Counted from the first letter of the stretch, positions 22,736 through 33,374 are shown. The stretch is DNA of 38,637 bases from Neoconidiobolus thromboides FSU 785 (GCA_025603075.1 MU626441.1:1-38637); one strand, 5' to 3'. Translations and numbers: made by a program. Notes: generated by a model from the letters alone, not told the origin.

Positions 22736-24304
22736 ATGAGAAGAGAAGAGAAGGACGTAACTAAATACAATCGAGGTAGATTCAAAAAAAGCGAAAGCAA
22801 TCGAGAAGGCTATAGCAATGAAGATGTATCATCAAACAAGTTCAAAGGACTAGAGATTAAAATTAAAAAGTTTGAAAAAGCTGTATTATTACACTTAGAG
22901 GTAAGTATTCAAAATAATACAAGTTGTAAACTTAAAGCACAAACACGTGACATTAATTTATATACACCATCAATAAGCTTAAAAAAAAATCCTTTTAGAA
23001 ATAAAGAACAACATCAATTTATTGATTTACTAGTAGAAATATTTTTAAAATATCTTAATAATAATGTTATGTTTATCAGCGATTCTAAAATTAGAGAATT
23101 AATAAAACATGGCAAACGAGACTCACCTTTAATCATTGCTTGCTGTAGTTTATCCTTTCCTTTTTCAACGAATCTAACTTTTGGAAAATGTTTATTATTC
23201 AAAGATAACTATTTTTATTTTAAACTTAAAAGGATAGCTGAAGATTTAAGTGGAAAAGATTATTTACACAATTCGTTTCTGCTTCAAGTTTGTTATTTAA
23301 TTGAATTCAATCAAGGATACAATGATATTGCTTTTAAATCATGTATCAAAGGAATAAAGTTAATGCATGCCTCAGGACTTGTTAATGAAATAATGGGCAA
23401 AGCGCTTTTAAAAAATAGAGATGATTTTAGTTTAGACCGTAGTATCTTGTGGAATTATTGGATCAATTGTGAGCTTTTAGGTGTGAGGAATAATAATAAT
23501 TATATATTATATAAACCAAAACCTTTAAATCTTTGTTCGATCCTGGGCAATTTGACATTTACTATAGTAGCGAACGAGGTACTTTTATCATCTTAAATAC
23601 TTTAGCATTAACCAACTATCTTTTAGCCTATAGAAAATGAACTAAAGAAATTAAAACTTTTGTATATTTTTAGTTTAGAAACATTTCGACATATTTCAAT
23701 GGTTCAATTTACGGTTGGGAAAAATATAGATATATCTGATGAAATTGCTCAACAAAGTCATCGAGTTTATGATTCAATGTATAAAATGCATCTAAAAAAT
23801 CGCAAGTGGTTTCAAGGAATTAGAGATAGGTACGGGTCACCATTATTAAAACACCCACTTTTTTATCAAATTACGCCACAACTATTGTTAAATTTTGCAC
23901 AATTATTTCTCTTTACACAAAGTCTAAGTTATGCTGAAAAAGCCTATAGTTTAGATTTTAGAGTATCTAAAGAATATCCTTCAATCAAAGAAATAGCATT
24001 TGAACTTTTAGAGATCTTGAATCATTTAAAAAACTTTTCAAAGGTTAGGGAGCCCCATGTACCTTCTAACATCTTCTTGTACACTAGTGTTATTTATGCG
24101 ATTTCTTTTTACTATGGTTGCAGTGTTTTCGTACGTGATTATACTCCTGAAGGTAGTTTACTGTTCTTAAGAACGCTTGAAACTTTGCGAGCTATTTCTA
24201 ATTATTATGGTACAGTTGATTATTGGATCTTAATGCTATTGAAAGAAAGAAAGGATAATCAATCTTATCATTCGCCTCCTCTTGGAAAAAATAGTCAAAA
24301 ATAG
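22736..24304 (+). CDS. Fungal_trans-domain protein without zinc cluster (paralog A)
   Basis: Resembles the middle homology region of fungal Zn2Cys6 regulators: FIDLLVEIFLKYLNNNVMFI, then KRDSPLIIACCSLSFPFS, FKSCIKGIKLMHASGL and RSILWNYWINCELLGV. The Cys6 DNA-binding cluster is absent, and no upstream exon could hold it: WDR55 starts divergently 270 bp away. Exons 22736-23578 and 23627-24304 (48-bp intron), 506 residues. A basic N-terminus (RREEKDVTKYNRGRFKKS) precedes a short coiled-coil-like helix. Start is the ATG at 22736. Paralog of the gene at 25506. Inference: a regulator or binding partner acting without its own zinc cluster. Function unknown. Confidence 0.75.
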
Positions 24305-24483
24305 GCTAAAAATAAGTAAAAATTCAAAGTTAAAAGTGAATAAATATATATTTTTTCAAAAAAATCGAAAGGGGAAATTTATTAAACTTATGATTTTCTT
24401 ACAGTTAAGTAAATCTACATATATTTTATAGCATATAGTATAATATAATGATAGCTTAGTATAATATTTCAGCAGACAGTAAA
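24305..24483. other. Spacer at the duplication boundary
   Basis: 3' flank of paralog A. AGTTAAAAGTGAATAAA at 24328 resembles the tail of paralog B (ATTAAAAGTGAATAAA near 27193), so the 3' flank was also duplicated. Confidence 0.5.
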
Positions 24484-25205
24484 TCATAAATTGAAACATT
24501 TTCAGCAGGATGAAAGTTACTATAAAAAAGTTGACCTTTAAGTCTAATTTCATTCATATTACTTTGATTATGTTCATTACTATACTTACAAAGGCGTTTC
24601 ATATTATGCTATTTCATAAATAATCATAGCTTCTTATATGAAAAAAGCAATCTAGTTATTAGTTCTAACAATTGTTTTTATTTCTAAAACTAAAATTGAT
24701 TACAATTGTAATTCTTTGATGTCACAGTTCTGTGTCTTCACCACTAGTTACCCATCGAGAAAACGATAATTGTTTGTAAAAAAATATTATGAATAGCTTT
24801 AATTTATACAATGAAGAATTAGAGGTGAGGGTCTAGAATTGTAATATCGAATTATTTTTACTTCCAGGTAATTCTTGTTCTTGAATATAGAGATTATCTA
24901 CTATTCTAACCACTAACCGTTTTATTTTTTATTCAATTATCAAAGTTATTTATGAAATGCTCTTATATCTTCATCAATTGTTAATTATAATCCATTATTC
25001 CTTATAGCTATCGCAACCCTTTTGTGACTTTTCTAGTGTGAATTTTTTAGCGAAATAATTTACATAGCCAATTTTTTAAAACCCAATCTTTGTATTTTAG
25101 TCATATTTTACTCTTAAATTGAATAGTTAATTAAGTTATAGTGACGTTAAAGCAGTTTGTATTACTTTCTATTATTATTTCTAATGAAATGGAATTATTC
25201 ATTTT
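24484..25205 (-). pseudogene. Decaying partial copy of WDR55 exon 1
   Basis: On the minus strand, NEIRLKGQLFYSNFHPAENV continuing into LLSAEIL aligns without gaps to WDR55 NKIRFRGQVFDIDFHPTENI...LLSGEIF. Further matches follow in order: about 24962-25010 (CATCAATTGTTAATTATAATCC against the Asp/Glu-rich codons) and about 25158-25210 (start-codon region). About 360 bp of unrelated sequence (24600-24960) interrupts it. No second exon is present. This is the 5' end of WDR55 carried along by the tandem duplication that copied the adjacent divergent gene. Confidence 0.75.
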
Positions 25206-25505
25206 TTAGCTGTAAAGAATAAATAAAGGTTCTTTTAAAATGAGCTTGAAAAATTGCATAAAATTGAGTTTAAAAAAATTCTTGAAAGGGCTGAGTTTGA
25301 AATTTTTGCTACTTCTGTGCTAAGTTGACAAAATTTACTTTTATTCTTTTAGAAGGGCTTGATATTTTGAAACGGCTACTCTGTCTTATAAAAAGTAATA
25401 ACGTGAACAATAGGATACAAAAGGAAATTAGAAATAGGTATTTCTATTTCAATTAAAAATAGCCATTTGATAATAAATTTTATCTAGCTGATAAATTATA
25501 ACTTG

Positions 25506-27162
25506 ATGAAAAGAGAAGACCGAGACATAACTAAATATAATCAAAACCGAATCAAAAAAGGCGAAAGCGACAACAATGAATATAATGATGAAGAAATAAC
25601 ATCAGCTAAATTTAAAAAGTTGGAGATCAAAGTAAGAGAGTTTGAAAAATTAGTGTTAGAAGGTATAAAGGTAGATCTGGTAAAGGGTTTAAATAACAAA
25701 GTTGGATTACAATCACGTGGGGTTGATCTATGTATGCCAGTAATAAACTTACAAAAAAATCCTTTTAGGAATAAAGAGCAAGAACAATTTATAGATTTAC
25801 TCGTGGAAATCTTTTTAAAATATCTTAATAATAATGTTGTATTTATAAACACCTTAAAAATTAGAAGTTTGATAAAAGAAGGTAAAAGAGATTCACCTAT
25901 AATTATTGCTTGTTGTTCAATATCTTTTCCGTTTTCAACAAATTTAACTTTTGGAAAGTGTTTATTATTTGAAGATAATCATTTTTATTTTCAACTTAAA
26001 AGGATAGCTGAAGACCTGAGTTCAAAAGATTATTTGTTCAATTCTTTTTTGTTTCATTTATGTTATTTAACTGAGTTTAACCAGGGATATAATGACATTG
26101 CTTTTAAATCATGCGGTAAGATGCTTGTTTTATTTTATATTCATTAGGTCTGATTGTCATTTTTAGTCAAAGGAATAAAGTAATACATCAATTAGTCTAA
26201 TTTAGTTGACTTATTGTATTAGGTTAATGCACGCCTCAGGACTTGTTGATGAAATTGATAGCGAAACCCTTTTAAAAAATAAAGATGATTTTACATTGGA
26301 TCGCGGTTTACTATGGAATTACTGGATCGACTGTGAGCTTATTGGTGTAAAAGATCATGAGAGGTATATATTACATAAACCGATCCATCTGAATCTCATC
26401 TCATCTTTAATTGGTTTAAAATTTTTTACAGATGGCAACAAGGTAATTTTGGAATTCCAATCACCAGTATATTAACTAACTGTTATTTAGCCAGTTGAAA
26501 ATGAAGTCAAAAAGCTCAAACTGTTATATATTTATAACTTCGAAACATTCCGCTTTATCTCAAGCCTTCAATTTACTATTGCAAAAGGTATAATTATATC
26601 TGATCAAGTTGTTCAACAAAGTCATCAAGTTTATAGTTCAATGTATAAAATGCATTTAAGAAATCGAAGCTGGTTTCAAAAAATCAAAGCAAGAATGGAT
26701 TCACCACTATTGAAACATCCGCTTTTTTATCAAATTACACCTCAGCTTTTATTAAATATAGCCCAAATCTTTCTCTTTACACAAAGTCTAAGTTATGCTG
26801 AAAAAGCCTATAGTTTAGATTTTAGAGTATCTAAAGAATATCCTTCAATCAAAGAAATAGCATTTGAACTTTTAGGGATTTTGGATGATTTGAAACAATT
26901 TTCGAAAATTAAAGAGCCCCATATTCCACCAGGTGCTTTCTTATACACTAGTGTTATTTATGCAATTTCTTTTTACTATGGTTGCAGTGTTTTCGTACGT
27001 GATTATACTCCTGAAGGTAGTTTACTGTTCCTAAGGGCCCTAGAAGTCTTACGAACTATTTCTAATTATTATGGTACAGTTGATTATTGGATCTTAATGC
27101 TATTGAAAGAAAGAAAGGATAATCAATCTTATTATTCGCCTCCCTTATCGAATAAAAATTAA
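25506..27162 (+). CDS. Fungal_trans-domain protein without zinc cluster (paralog B)
   Basis: Tandem paralog of the gene at 22736, same architecture, 504 residues. Four exons: 25506-26115, 26167-26179, 26223-26442, 26491-27162. The second is a 13-nt microexon (TCAAAGGAATAAA), needed to keep the reading frame and to match paralog A's IKGIKLMHASGL (here VKGIKLMHASGL). Introns 51, 43 and 48 bp; only the last is shared with A. Basic N-terminus KREDRDITKYNQNRIKKGES and no Cys6 cluster. Three blocks of the last exon are identical at DNA level to A. Start is the ATG at 25506. Confidence 0.78.
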
Positions 27163-27281
27163 GTGTGGATTAAAAGTAATATTCATCGTACATTAAAAGT
27201 GAATAAAAGCTTTTTTGAAAATAATTCTTAAAATAGAAAAATTTTAATTCATACTTCACTTTTTTTTGAAGTTAAATTTCA
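27163..27281. promoter_or_regulatory. Short spacer/promoter before CENP-M
   Basis: 119 bp between the paralog B stop and the CENP-M ATG, including TAAAAGTGAATAAAA. It must hold B's 3' end and the CENP-M promoter. Confidence 0.4.
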
Positions 27282-27933
27282 ATGAATTCCCCTTATAATC
27301 AACTTCCATTATCTAATTTGACTCAAAATGGACATATTTTGGTATATCAATATGAGAGAATATAAATTATATAAAAATATTAACTTGTACTTTTAGATCG
27401 TTGGACTACCAAAAAGCAATAAGACTAAATTAGCTAAATTATTGATCAAAAATACTCCATCTAACTTTAGTTTAGCAATGTAAATCAATTAAAATTTAAA
27501 TTTAAATGTAAACCTACTAATAAATTTCATTAAAAACAACAGAAGACTATGTGAATCCTTAATAGAAAACGAACAATCGCGAACTATAAGACCAAAAATT
27601 GATTTAATCATCTACATATTAGACTTACAACAGTTACGAAGCTTTACTCATTTAAAAACCGTTCTAGCCCAACTACATCCGATGTATCCATTTGGAAAGT
27701 TCATCATCTTATGCAATAATTATTCTAAAGTTTTAAAACATAGTATAGATTTGGTTGAACTGGAAAGATACTTACAAAATTATTTTGAGTTAATGACAAT
27801 TTATACCGACTTGGATGATGCGGAAAGTAGTCTACTAGTAGCAAAAAAAGTGTTTAATTTATTATGTTCTATTACTCAAAATAGTTTAGGTTCTCTATTA
27901 TTAACTAGATGTCTTAATTCAAAAATTAACTAA
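27282..27933 (+). CDS. CENPM: CENP-M-like kinetochore protein (small pseudo-GTPase)
   Basis: Predicted CENP-M, a small-GTPase-like subunit that scaffolds CENP-H/I/K within the inner-kinetochore CCAN. Exons 27282-27341, 27397-27479, 27543-27933; introns 55 and 63 bp; 177 residues (vertebrate CENP-M about 180). Similarity to remembered human CENP-M runs collinearly: HILIVG (ILLVG), RPKIDLIIYILDL (RPRIDLIVFVVNL), FGKFIILCN (LGKVCFLAT), HSIDLVELERYL, then YTDLDDAESSLLVAKKVFNL near CDLEVEGFRATMAQRLVRVL, and SLGSLLLTRCL at the end. The strand after HILIV carries GLPKSNKT, a Walker-A-like loop with Asn for the last Gly but Lys-Thr kept. A CAGAAG tandem acceptor starts exon 3. Homology search is decisive. 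Confidence 0.75.
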
Positions 27934-28205
27934 TAAATTGTACTATATATACTTTAAAGAATATTATTATTTAAACAGCTTTGTAGTTATTTCAGGATAA
28001 GTCACTCTTTAAGCTCTCACCTACTTCAACTCCGATGATTTTAATAAATAACAAGCCCTTCCAATCTTTTGAGTTTTAAAAGACAGCTTTTGTTAGTAGC
28101 AAATTGATTTTATTCCTTCACTTTATGGTAGTAAATACTTTCCTATCTATATATTTCTAAAAGCAATCTTTAAATAGCTATTTTTTATTTATTTTATTCG
28201 ATAAT
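27934..28205. other. Convergent spacer
   Basis: 272 bp between the CENP-M and DM9-protein stops; nothing recognised. Confidence 0.5.
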
Positions 28206-28877
28206 TTATAAAAGAGCTAAAACAAAATAAGAAGTATTAGGATCAATAGCTACTTCTTTAAGTCCATAACCATAATTAAATCCATGATTCCATGTTGGTG
28301 AGACTTTACCAATTTGTTCTGAATTTTCATGACGAATTTTACCAATCCAAAGCTAAATAAACAAATAATTGTCAATAAACCAATAACAAAACAATAAAAC
28401 AAATTAGTATTTACCTCTGTACCATTCTCTTCATTACCAGCTTCTAAAGGTACCCAACCTTGAGGTAAACACTTTCCTTTATTTTCAATCCAACGTAATT
28501 GAGTAGCATCTCCACACAATACAAAATATTCTTTAAATGAAATTTCTTTACCTAATCGAATTTCTAATAAAACCCCTTATAGTTTATAAAATAAATTTCA
28601 ACTTACCACCATAAGCAATATAAGCTCCATTTAAATGAGGAGCTACTTTACCAATATGTAATCCACCCTTATGCCATTGTCTATTGAAGAATTATATTAG
28701 TTAAATTTATTCTCCTTTCTATTTTAAATAAATAAAGGTATCGTATTGAACTATTTACCTACAAATAAATAATGGGTTACCATTTTCTTCACGTCCACCT
28801 TGTACTGCAGTTGGCGGTACCATACCACCACTGGCTTTAATCCATTGAAAACTAGGATGGGTTGCACCAAATCTCAT
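28206..28877 (-). CDS. DM9/DUF3421-repeat protein
   Basis: 162-residue protein made of DM9 repeats. Four exons in gene order: 28759-28877, 28607-28680, 28415-28563, 28206-28352; introns 78, 43 and 62 bp, all phase-consistent. First repeat: FQWIKASGGMVPPTAVQGG, REENGNPLFICR, GGLHIGKVAPHLNGAYIAYG. Second: LRWIENKGKCLPQGWVPLEA, GNEENGTELWIGKIRHE, IGKVSPTW. Known: DM9 proteins occur in insects and bivalves, and an oyster member binds mannose; they are less familiar in fungi. No signal peptide, so cytosolic or unconventionally exported. Inference: carbohydrate- or surface-binding. Divergent with RIM20 over 535 bp. Confidence 0.85.
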
Positions 28878-29412
28878 TTTATTATTATTGATATTTTATC
28901 ACTATTTAAAAAGATATAAATCTTGAATTTTTTGATGACTTCATTCTTTTTATACTTTTTGCCTCGGCGTTTTAGGCCTCCTAAGCATAAAATAGATTAT
29001 GAGGTCATGAAGATGAATATGTTTGGAAACTTTCTTTTGATTAATTATTGGACAGAAGGTGAAATATTAGGATATGATTTGTGAATATTTATTTTAATTT
29101 TTAAATAACTGTAAAATTCCAATTGTCATGTTTAAGTTTTATATTACATAACTAATCATTAAAAATAATATATTAGAGAACTAGGTAATGTAAAGCTTGA
29201 CTTTTTATATTATATAATACCATTTAAATTTTTTCTTATATACTAAATAACTATAATTATAAAAATAAACAATATTTAAACAATTTTATTTTAGTTTTGT
29301 TTTAAAACTGGTCTACCAAATATAGTAATAGAGCGTCTACTTGGCACTAATAATTTTATAAAAAATAACAAATAAATAACATTTTTTATTTTAATCGTTT
29401 TACATTATATTA
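28878..29412. promoter_or_regulatory. Divergent promoter region, DM9 gene / RIM20
   Basis: 535 bp without a gene. A GC-richer patch (GCCTCGGCGTTTTAGGCCTC, 28961-28980) contains the interrupted palindrome TTAGG-CCT-CCTAA at 28972-28984, a candidate regulator site in an otherwise AT-only spacer. No PacC/Rim101 GCCARG box noticed. Confidence 0.3.
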
Positions 29413-32029
29413 ATGAGCAATCTACTAAAACTAGCTTATAAAAGAAGTCCAACAATTGAGTTAGCTTCCGCTTATCAAACGATTTATGAATTAGAAGATG
29501 AAATAATGAATCAATACCATAATGATTTAAATAGATTAGATAGACTTAGGCAAGATAGTTTTGGTACCTTCACTTTATTGAAAGATGGGAGTAGCATTGA
29601 CCATTCGGAATTATGGTTAAAGTAAGAAAAATAGTGATTGGTTTTTTATAACTGATTCATGTTGTTTTGAATAGATATTATTATGGTTTATGTATGGCCA
29701 TTCATAAGTTACCAATTGTAAGTATTATTGTTATTAAATGTTTCATTTGTTTATTTTTAGTTTAAAGTTAGTTTCAGTTGGAGCAATATAAACCAAGAGG
29801 ATGCTTATAGTAAGCAATTAAATAATAACTATAAAGTTATAAAAAATTAAAAGAAGTTAAACAGTAGAAGAAAGCAATTTATACTTTGAGCTTATCAATG
29901 TGCTATACAATATTTCAGCGTATTATTCTCATTTAGCTGAATTGGAGGATAGAAACAGTATTGAATCAATTAAAAAAAGTTGTGCTTATTTTGAAGTGAG
30001 TAGATAATATTAACAAGAATAGCAAAATTAAGAATAATTAAATTTATTAATAGTATTCAGCGGGTATTTTACAATTTTTATTGGACAGATTACATATAAA
30101 AAATGAATATCCGATACAAAATATACCTAAAGATTTAAGTTATTCAAGCTTAAGTTGTTTATTAAATTTAATATTAGCTCAAGTTCAAGAGTGTATTTGG
30201 CAAGTAGCTGTTATTGGTAATAAAAAGAATAGTGTATTAGTAAAATTAGCTGGACATGTTAGCAAGTTGTATGAATTAAGTTATATTTCAAGTATTAATG
30301 AGCAAGTGGAGAATGTTTTTGAAAAGGTAAAGAAAATTTTGATTTATTAACATTATAATAACAATAACTTTTAGACGTTTAAACATCATTTAAAAATTAA
30401 AATGTTACATTTTAAAGCAGTTGCTTATTATCGACAAGCTTTAGATTTTAATGATGTTAAAAATAAAGAGTTGGCTTATCTAAAAAAAGCAAAATTAATT
30501 GTAGAAGAAGCTAATAAATTAATAGTAGAAAATTTAAAACAAGAAATAATTGATGATTTAATAGTAAGTAATACTTATAATAATATAATAGTAATGAACC
30601 TAGTCTATTTATTAGTGTTTAACTAGAGTAATAGTATTACGAGTATCTTTTTTAATGAAACAAAAAGAATATATAACATTTGAATCTGAAATTACAATTA
30701 ATGAAGAATTAGCAACATTTAATATGGCACAAGCTAAATTACCAAAACAAATGGAAGATCTAAAAGAACTAATAATACAACTTAAAGAAAAATCAATATT
30801 TAATTATTTGAAGCCATATCTTTTGCAAAGAGCACCTGAATTGTATCAAACTAAAAAAAATGAATTTATTAATTATAATATTTTAAAACCATTGGAGTTA
30901 TGGTTGGAGCAAAATAAGAGGTAATAACAATAATATAATACATAATATATAATATATAATATATAATATATAATATATAATATCTATTTATAGTAATAAA
31001 AAAGAAGAAGATGAAGTAATTGATCTAAATTTATCTAAACAATTACTTGAAAAAATCAAAGAAATACAAGAACAAGGAGGATATGATAATCTAAAATTAA
31101 AATTTGATAATATTCAAGAATTAAGAAATCAAACTCACGATTATATTAAAAACAAATATGAAATTGTAAGTTTATTTATATATTATTATTATTATTATTA
31201 AATACTATTATTATTAAGTGTTTAAAATGGATCTCCGATAAAATTAACGGTATTCAATTAAATGAAATAAAAATTCAACAAATCGAAATGTTTAAAAAGA
31301 AACCTAAACTATTACTTATTAAATTAGAAGAAGCAATTCAATTAGACAAAAAACATTTTGAAAATTATTTAGATATTGAAAATGATTTAATCTTTTTAAA
31401 CAATTTAGTAGTAAGTTTATTTGTTTATTAATATTCAGTATGCTAGTATTAATATTTGATGTATTTGCTTCTTTCAGATTGACAATGATTGTAATAGTTT
31501 TAAATTCAAAAAAAATCAGAGTAATGAACACCAATTTAATTACAATCAAGTTGATAATAAAAAGAAAGAAATTATGGAATTTCAATTAAATGATAACTTA
31601 AACATTAATGAGTTAAAATGGAATGATAATAACAAATTTGAAATGAATGATTTAGAAAATTTAATTCAAATTGAATTAAAAAAATATTTACCTTACTTAA
31701 AGTTCATTAAAGAATTAAATCAATTTACTAATAATAAATCGAATGTAAGTTATTCATTATAACATTATGATATTTGTTAATCTTATTTTATATTCACTTC
31801 TAGCAATTTAATACTACTATCACAACTCCAAGTGGAAATTTAATTCAAGAAGCTTGTAATACTTTTGAATTATTAAATAATAATTTAAATCAAGGATTTA
31901 AAGTAAGTGTATAATATCAAATATAATATTACTCAACTAACAATTTTGATCCCTTAGTTTTATACTTTATTAAAACAACGAATGGATAAAGTAATGGAAG
32001 AATGTTCAATATTAATAAATAAGTTATAA
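29413..32029 (+). CDS. RIM20: RIM20/PalA, BRO1- and V-domain protein of pH signalling
   Basis: ESCRT-III-binding scaffold that brings the Rim101/PacC factor and Rim13/PalB protease together for alkaline-pH signalling at endosomes or the plasma membrane. Twelve exons: 29413-29621, 29675-29717, 29761-29809, 29865-29995, 30054-30326, 30375-30563, 30616-30920, 30994-31165, 31219-31410, 31478-31744, 31804-31902, 31958-32029. 666 residues (yeast Rim20 661). PalA-like N-terminus (LLKLAYKRSPTIELA, LNRLDRLRQD), then VSFSWSNIN, FELINVLYNISAYYSHLAEL, and LNLILAQVQECIWQVAV of the BRO1 domain (about 1-330). The rest is coiled-coil, matching the Tyr-P-x-L-binding V domain. No Pro-rich tail, unlike Bro1/ALIX. 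The 30616 acceptor is the least certain junction. Stop is 24 bp from the convergent U1A stop. Confidence 0.85.
30931..30982. repeat. ATATATA/ATAAT microsatellite in RIM20 intron 7
   Basis: Repeated TAATATA units fill most of the 73-bp intron between the GTAATA donor and the TATTTATAG acceptor. Confidence 0.85.
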
Positions 32030-32053
32030 AAATTATGAAAAATTTTATTTGAA

Positions 32054-32739
32054 TTATTTTTTGGCAAAAGTAATTTTGATTGGATGATCTTTTAAAATTG
32101 GATAATTATTTAATGTATTTTTAGCCATAGCTGCTTGCATTTCAGTTTCGTATTCTACAAATGCAATATCGCTACGAGAGGGTACTAAACGTACTTCTTT
32201 GAAACCTGGATATCTATAATAATAATAATAATTAATAAACAAGTATTATTATATATATATATATTATTATATATTATTGTTATTAACTTACTGTTTAAAT
32301 AATTCAATTAGGTTAGATTCTTCAATATCATCTGGTAAATTAGTTAAAAATAAAATCTTATTAATAACCATATGATCTGAGCTGGATTTGACTGGATTAT
32401 TAGCAACTAAAAGATTGTTAATAAATACATAATACATTGTCATTAATAATATTACTACTAGCTCCATTTAAATTATTTGTATTTTTAGTAGTTTGTGGTT
32501 TAATTGGTTGTATAAGTCTTCTTTGCTCTAATCGACGTACTAATAAAATATTATTAAATATTAATAACTTTTTTATAATGTTAAATTAACAGAATTAATT
32601 ACCCATTTTTTCTCTTCGAATTCTACGATTATCATCTAATTCGCCAGTTCTATCAGCTATTTTATCGGATCGATTATGAGAATATTGAATTAACTATAAT
32701 AAAAATTACAAATTAACAAATTTATAGAATAATAATAAC

Positions 32740-32774
<35 letters not shown>

Positions 32775-33374
32775 CCATCTCTTTATGAAATAAAGGCTTA
32801 AAACTTTCATTATCAACCGCTTTTTTAGCTGCATCAATAGTATCAAATACAACAAAAGCCTGGCCTCTCATCCTTAAATTCTTCTGAGCAATGATATCTA
32901 ATATATTTCCATATTTTTTAAACTTAGTTTCTAATGCCATTTTCAGATCTAAATAATAAAATAAACGATAGATTAGTACTCTTTATTATAATAATATTAA
33001 ATTTTAATTAAGTTACCTAATATCCTAACTTCTTCATTTAAATTACTGATATAAATCGTAAAATTAGGTTCTAAATTCAAATCCTTTTCAGGTGCTTTTT
33101 TCAAACTAGGTTTTTGAATCGTAATCACTGGGGCTGTTATATAAGGAAAAGGTAAACCTGATTGTACTGGTGGAAACATAGAAGGTGGTGGCATATTTGG
33201 TGGAAATGGAAATGGGGGCATACCAGGCATACCAGGTGGTGGCATATTTGGTGGCATACCTCCCATCATATTGGGTGGTGGGCCCATTGGAAATGGGGGA
33301 CGCATCATAGGGGGCATATTAGGCGGTATACCACGGGGTGGCATATCTGGATTTGGGTGGTCGTTTGGGTTCAT
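32054..33374 (-). CDS. U1A/U2B''-family spliceosomal RRM protein
   Basis: snRNP protein that binds U1 or U2 snRNA stem-loops. Six exons in gene order: 33017-33374, 32776-32948, 32603-32693, 32456-32539, 32292-32406, 32054-32213; introns 68, 82, 63, 49 and 78 bp, all in phase. 326 residues. RRM1: TIYISNLNEEV (RNP2), KYGNILDIIAQ, MRGQAFVVF (RNP1). Linker HKEMLIQYSHNRSDKIA. RRM2: ILFLTNLPDDI, YPGFKEVRLVPSRSDIAFVE, HPIKITFAKK, close to animal U1A RRM2. Unusual: the first ~75 residues are Pro/Met/Gly-rich, with PPPGMPGMPP-type motifs; animal U1A has its Pro-rich part in the linker. U1A versus U2B'' cannot be decided from sequence. Confidence 0.92.
32227..32275. repeat. AT/ATT microsatellite in U1A intron 5
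   Basis: TATATATATATATTATTATAT-type sequence fills the intron behind a GTAAGTTAATAAC donor. Confidence 0.7.
32727..32770. repeat. AAT triplet microsatellite in U1A intron 2
   Basis: Roughly a dozen AAT units (ATT on the coding strand), directly after the GTAAGTATT donor. Confidence 0.9.

Noticed and set aside
24356-24553. Minus-strand Leu/Ile-rich 65-residue frame
   Set aside because: Another frame of the same bases aligns to WDR55 exon 1, so this is a frame shadow in a pseudogene.
31319-31585. Minus-strand frame opposite RIM20 exons 9-10
   Set aside because: Crosses an intron of a gene with consistent splicing on the other strand.
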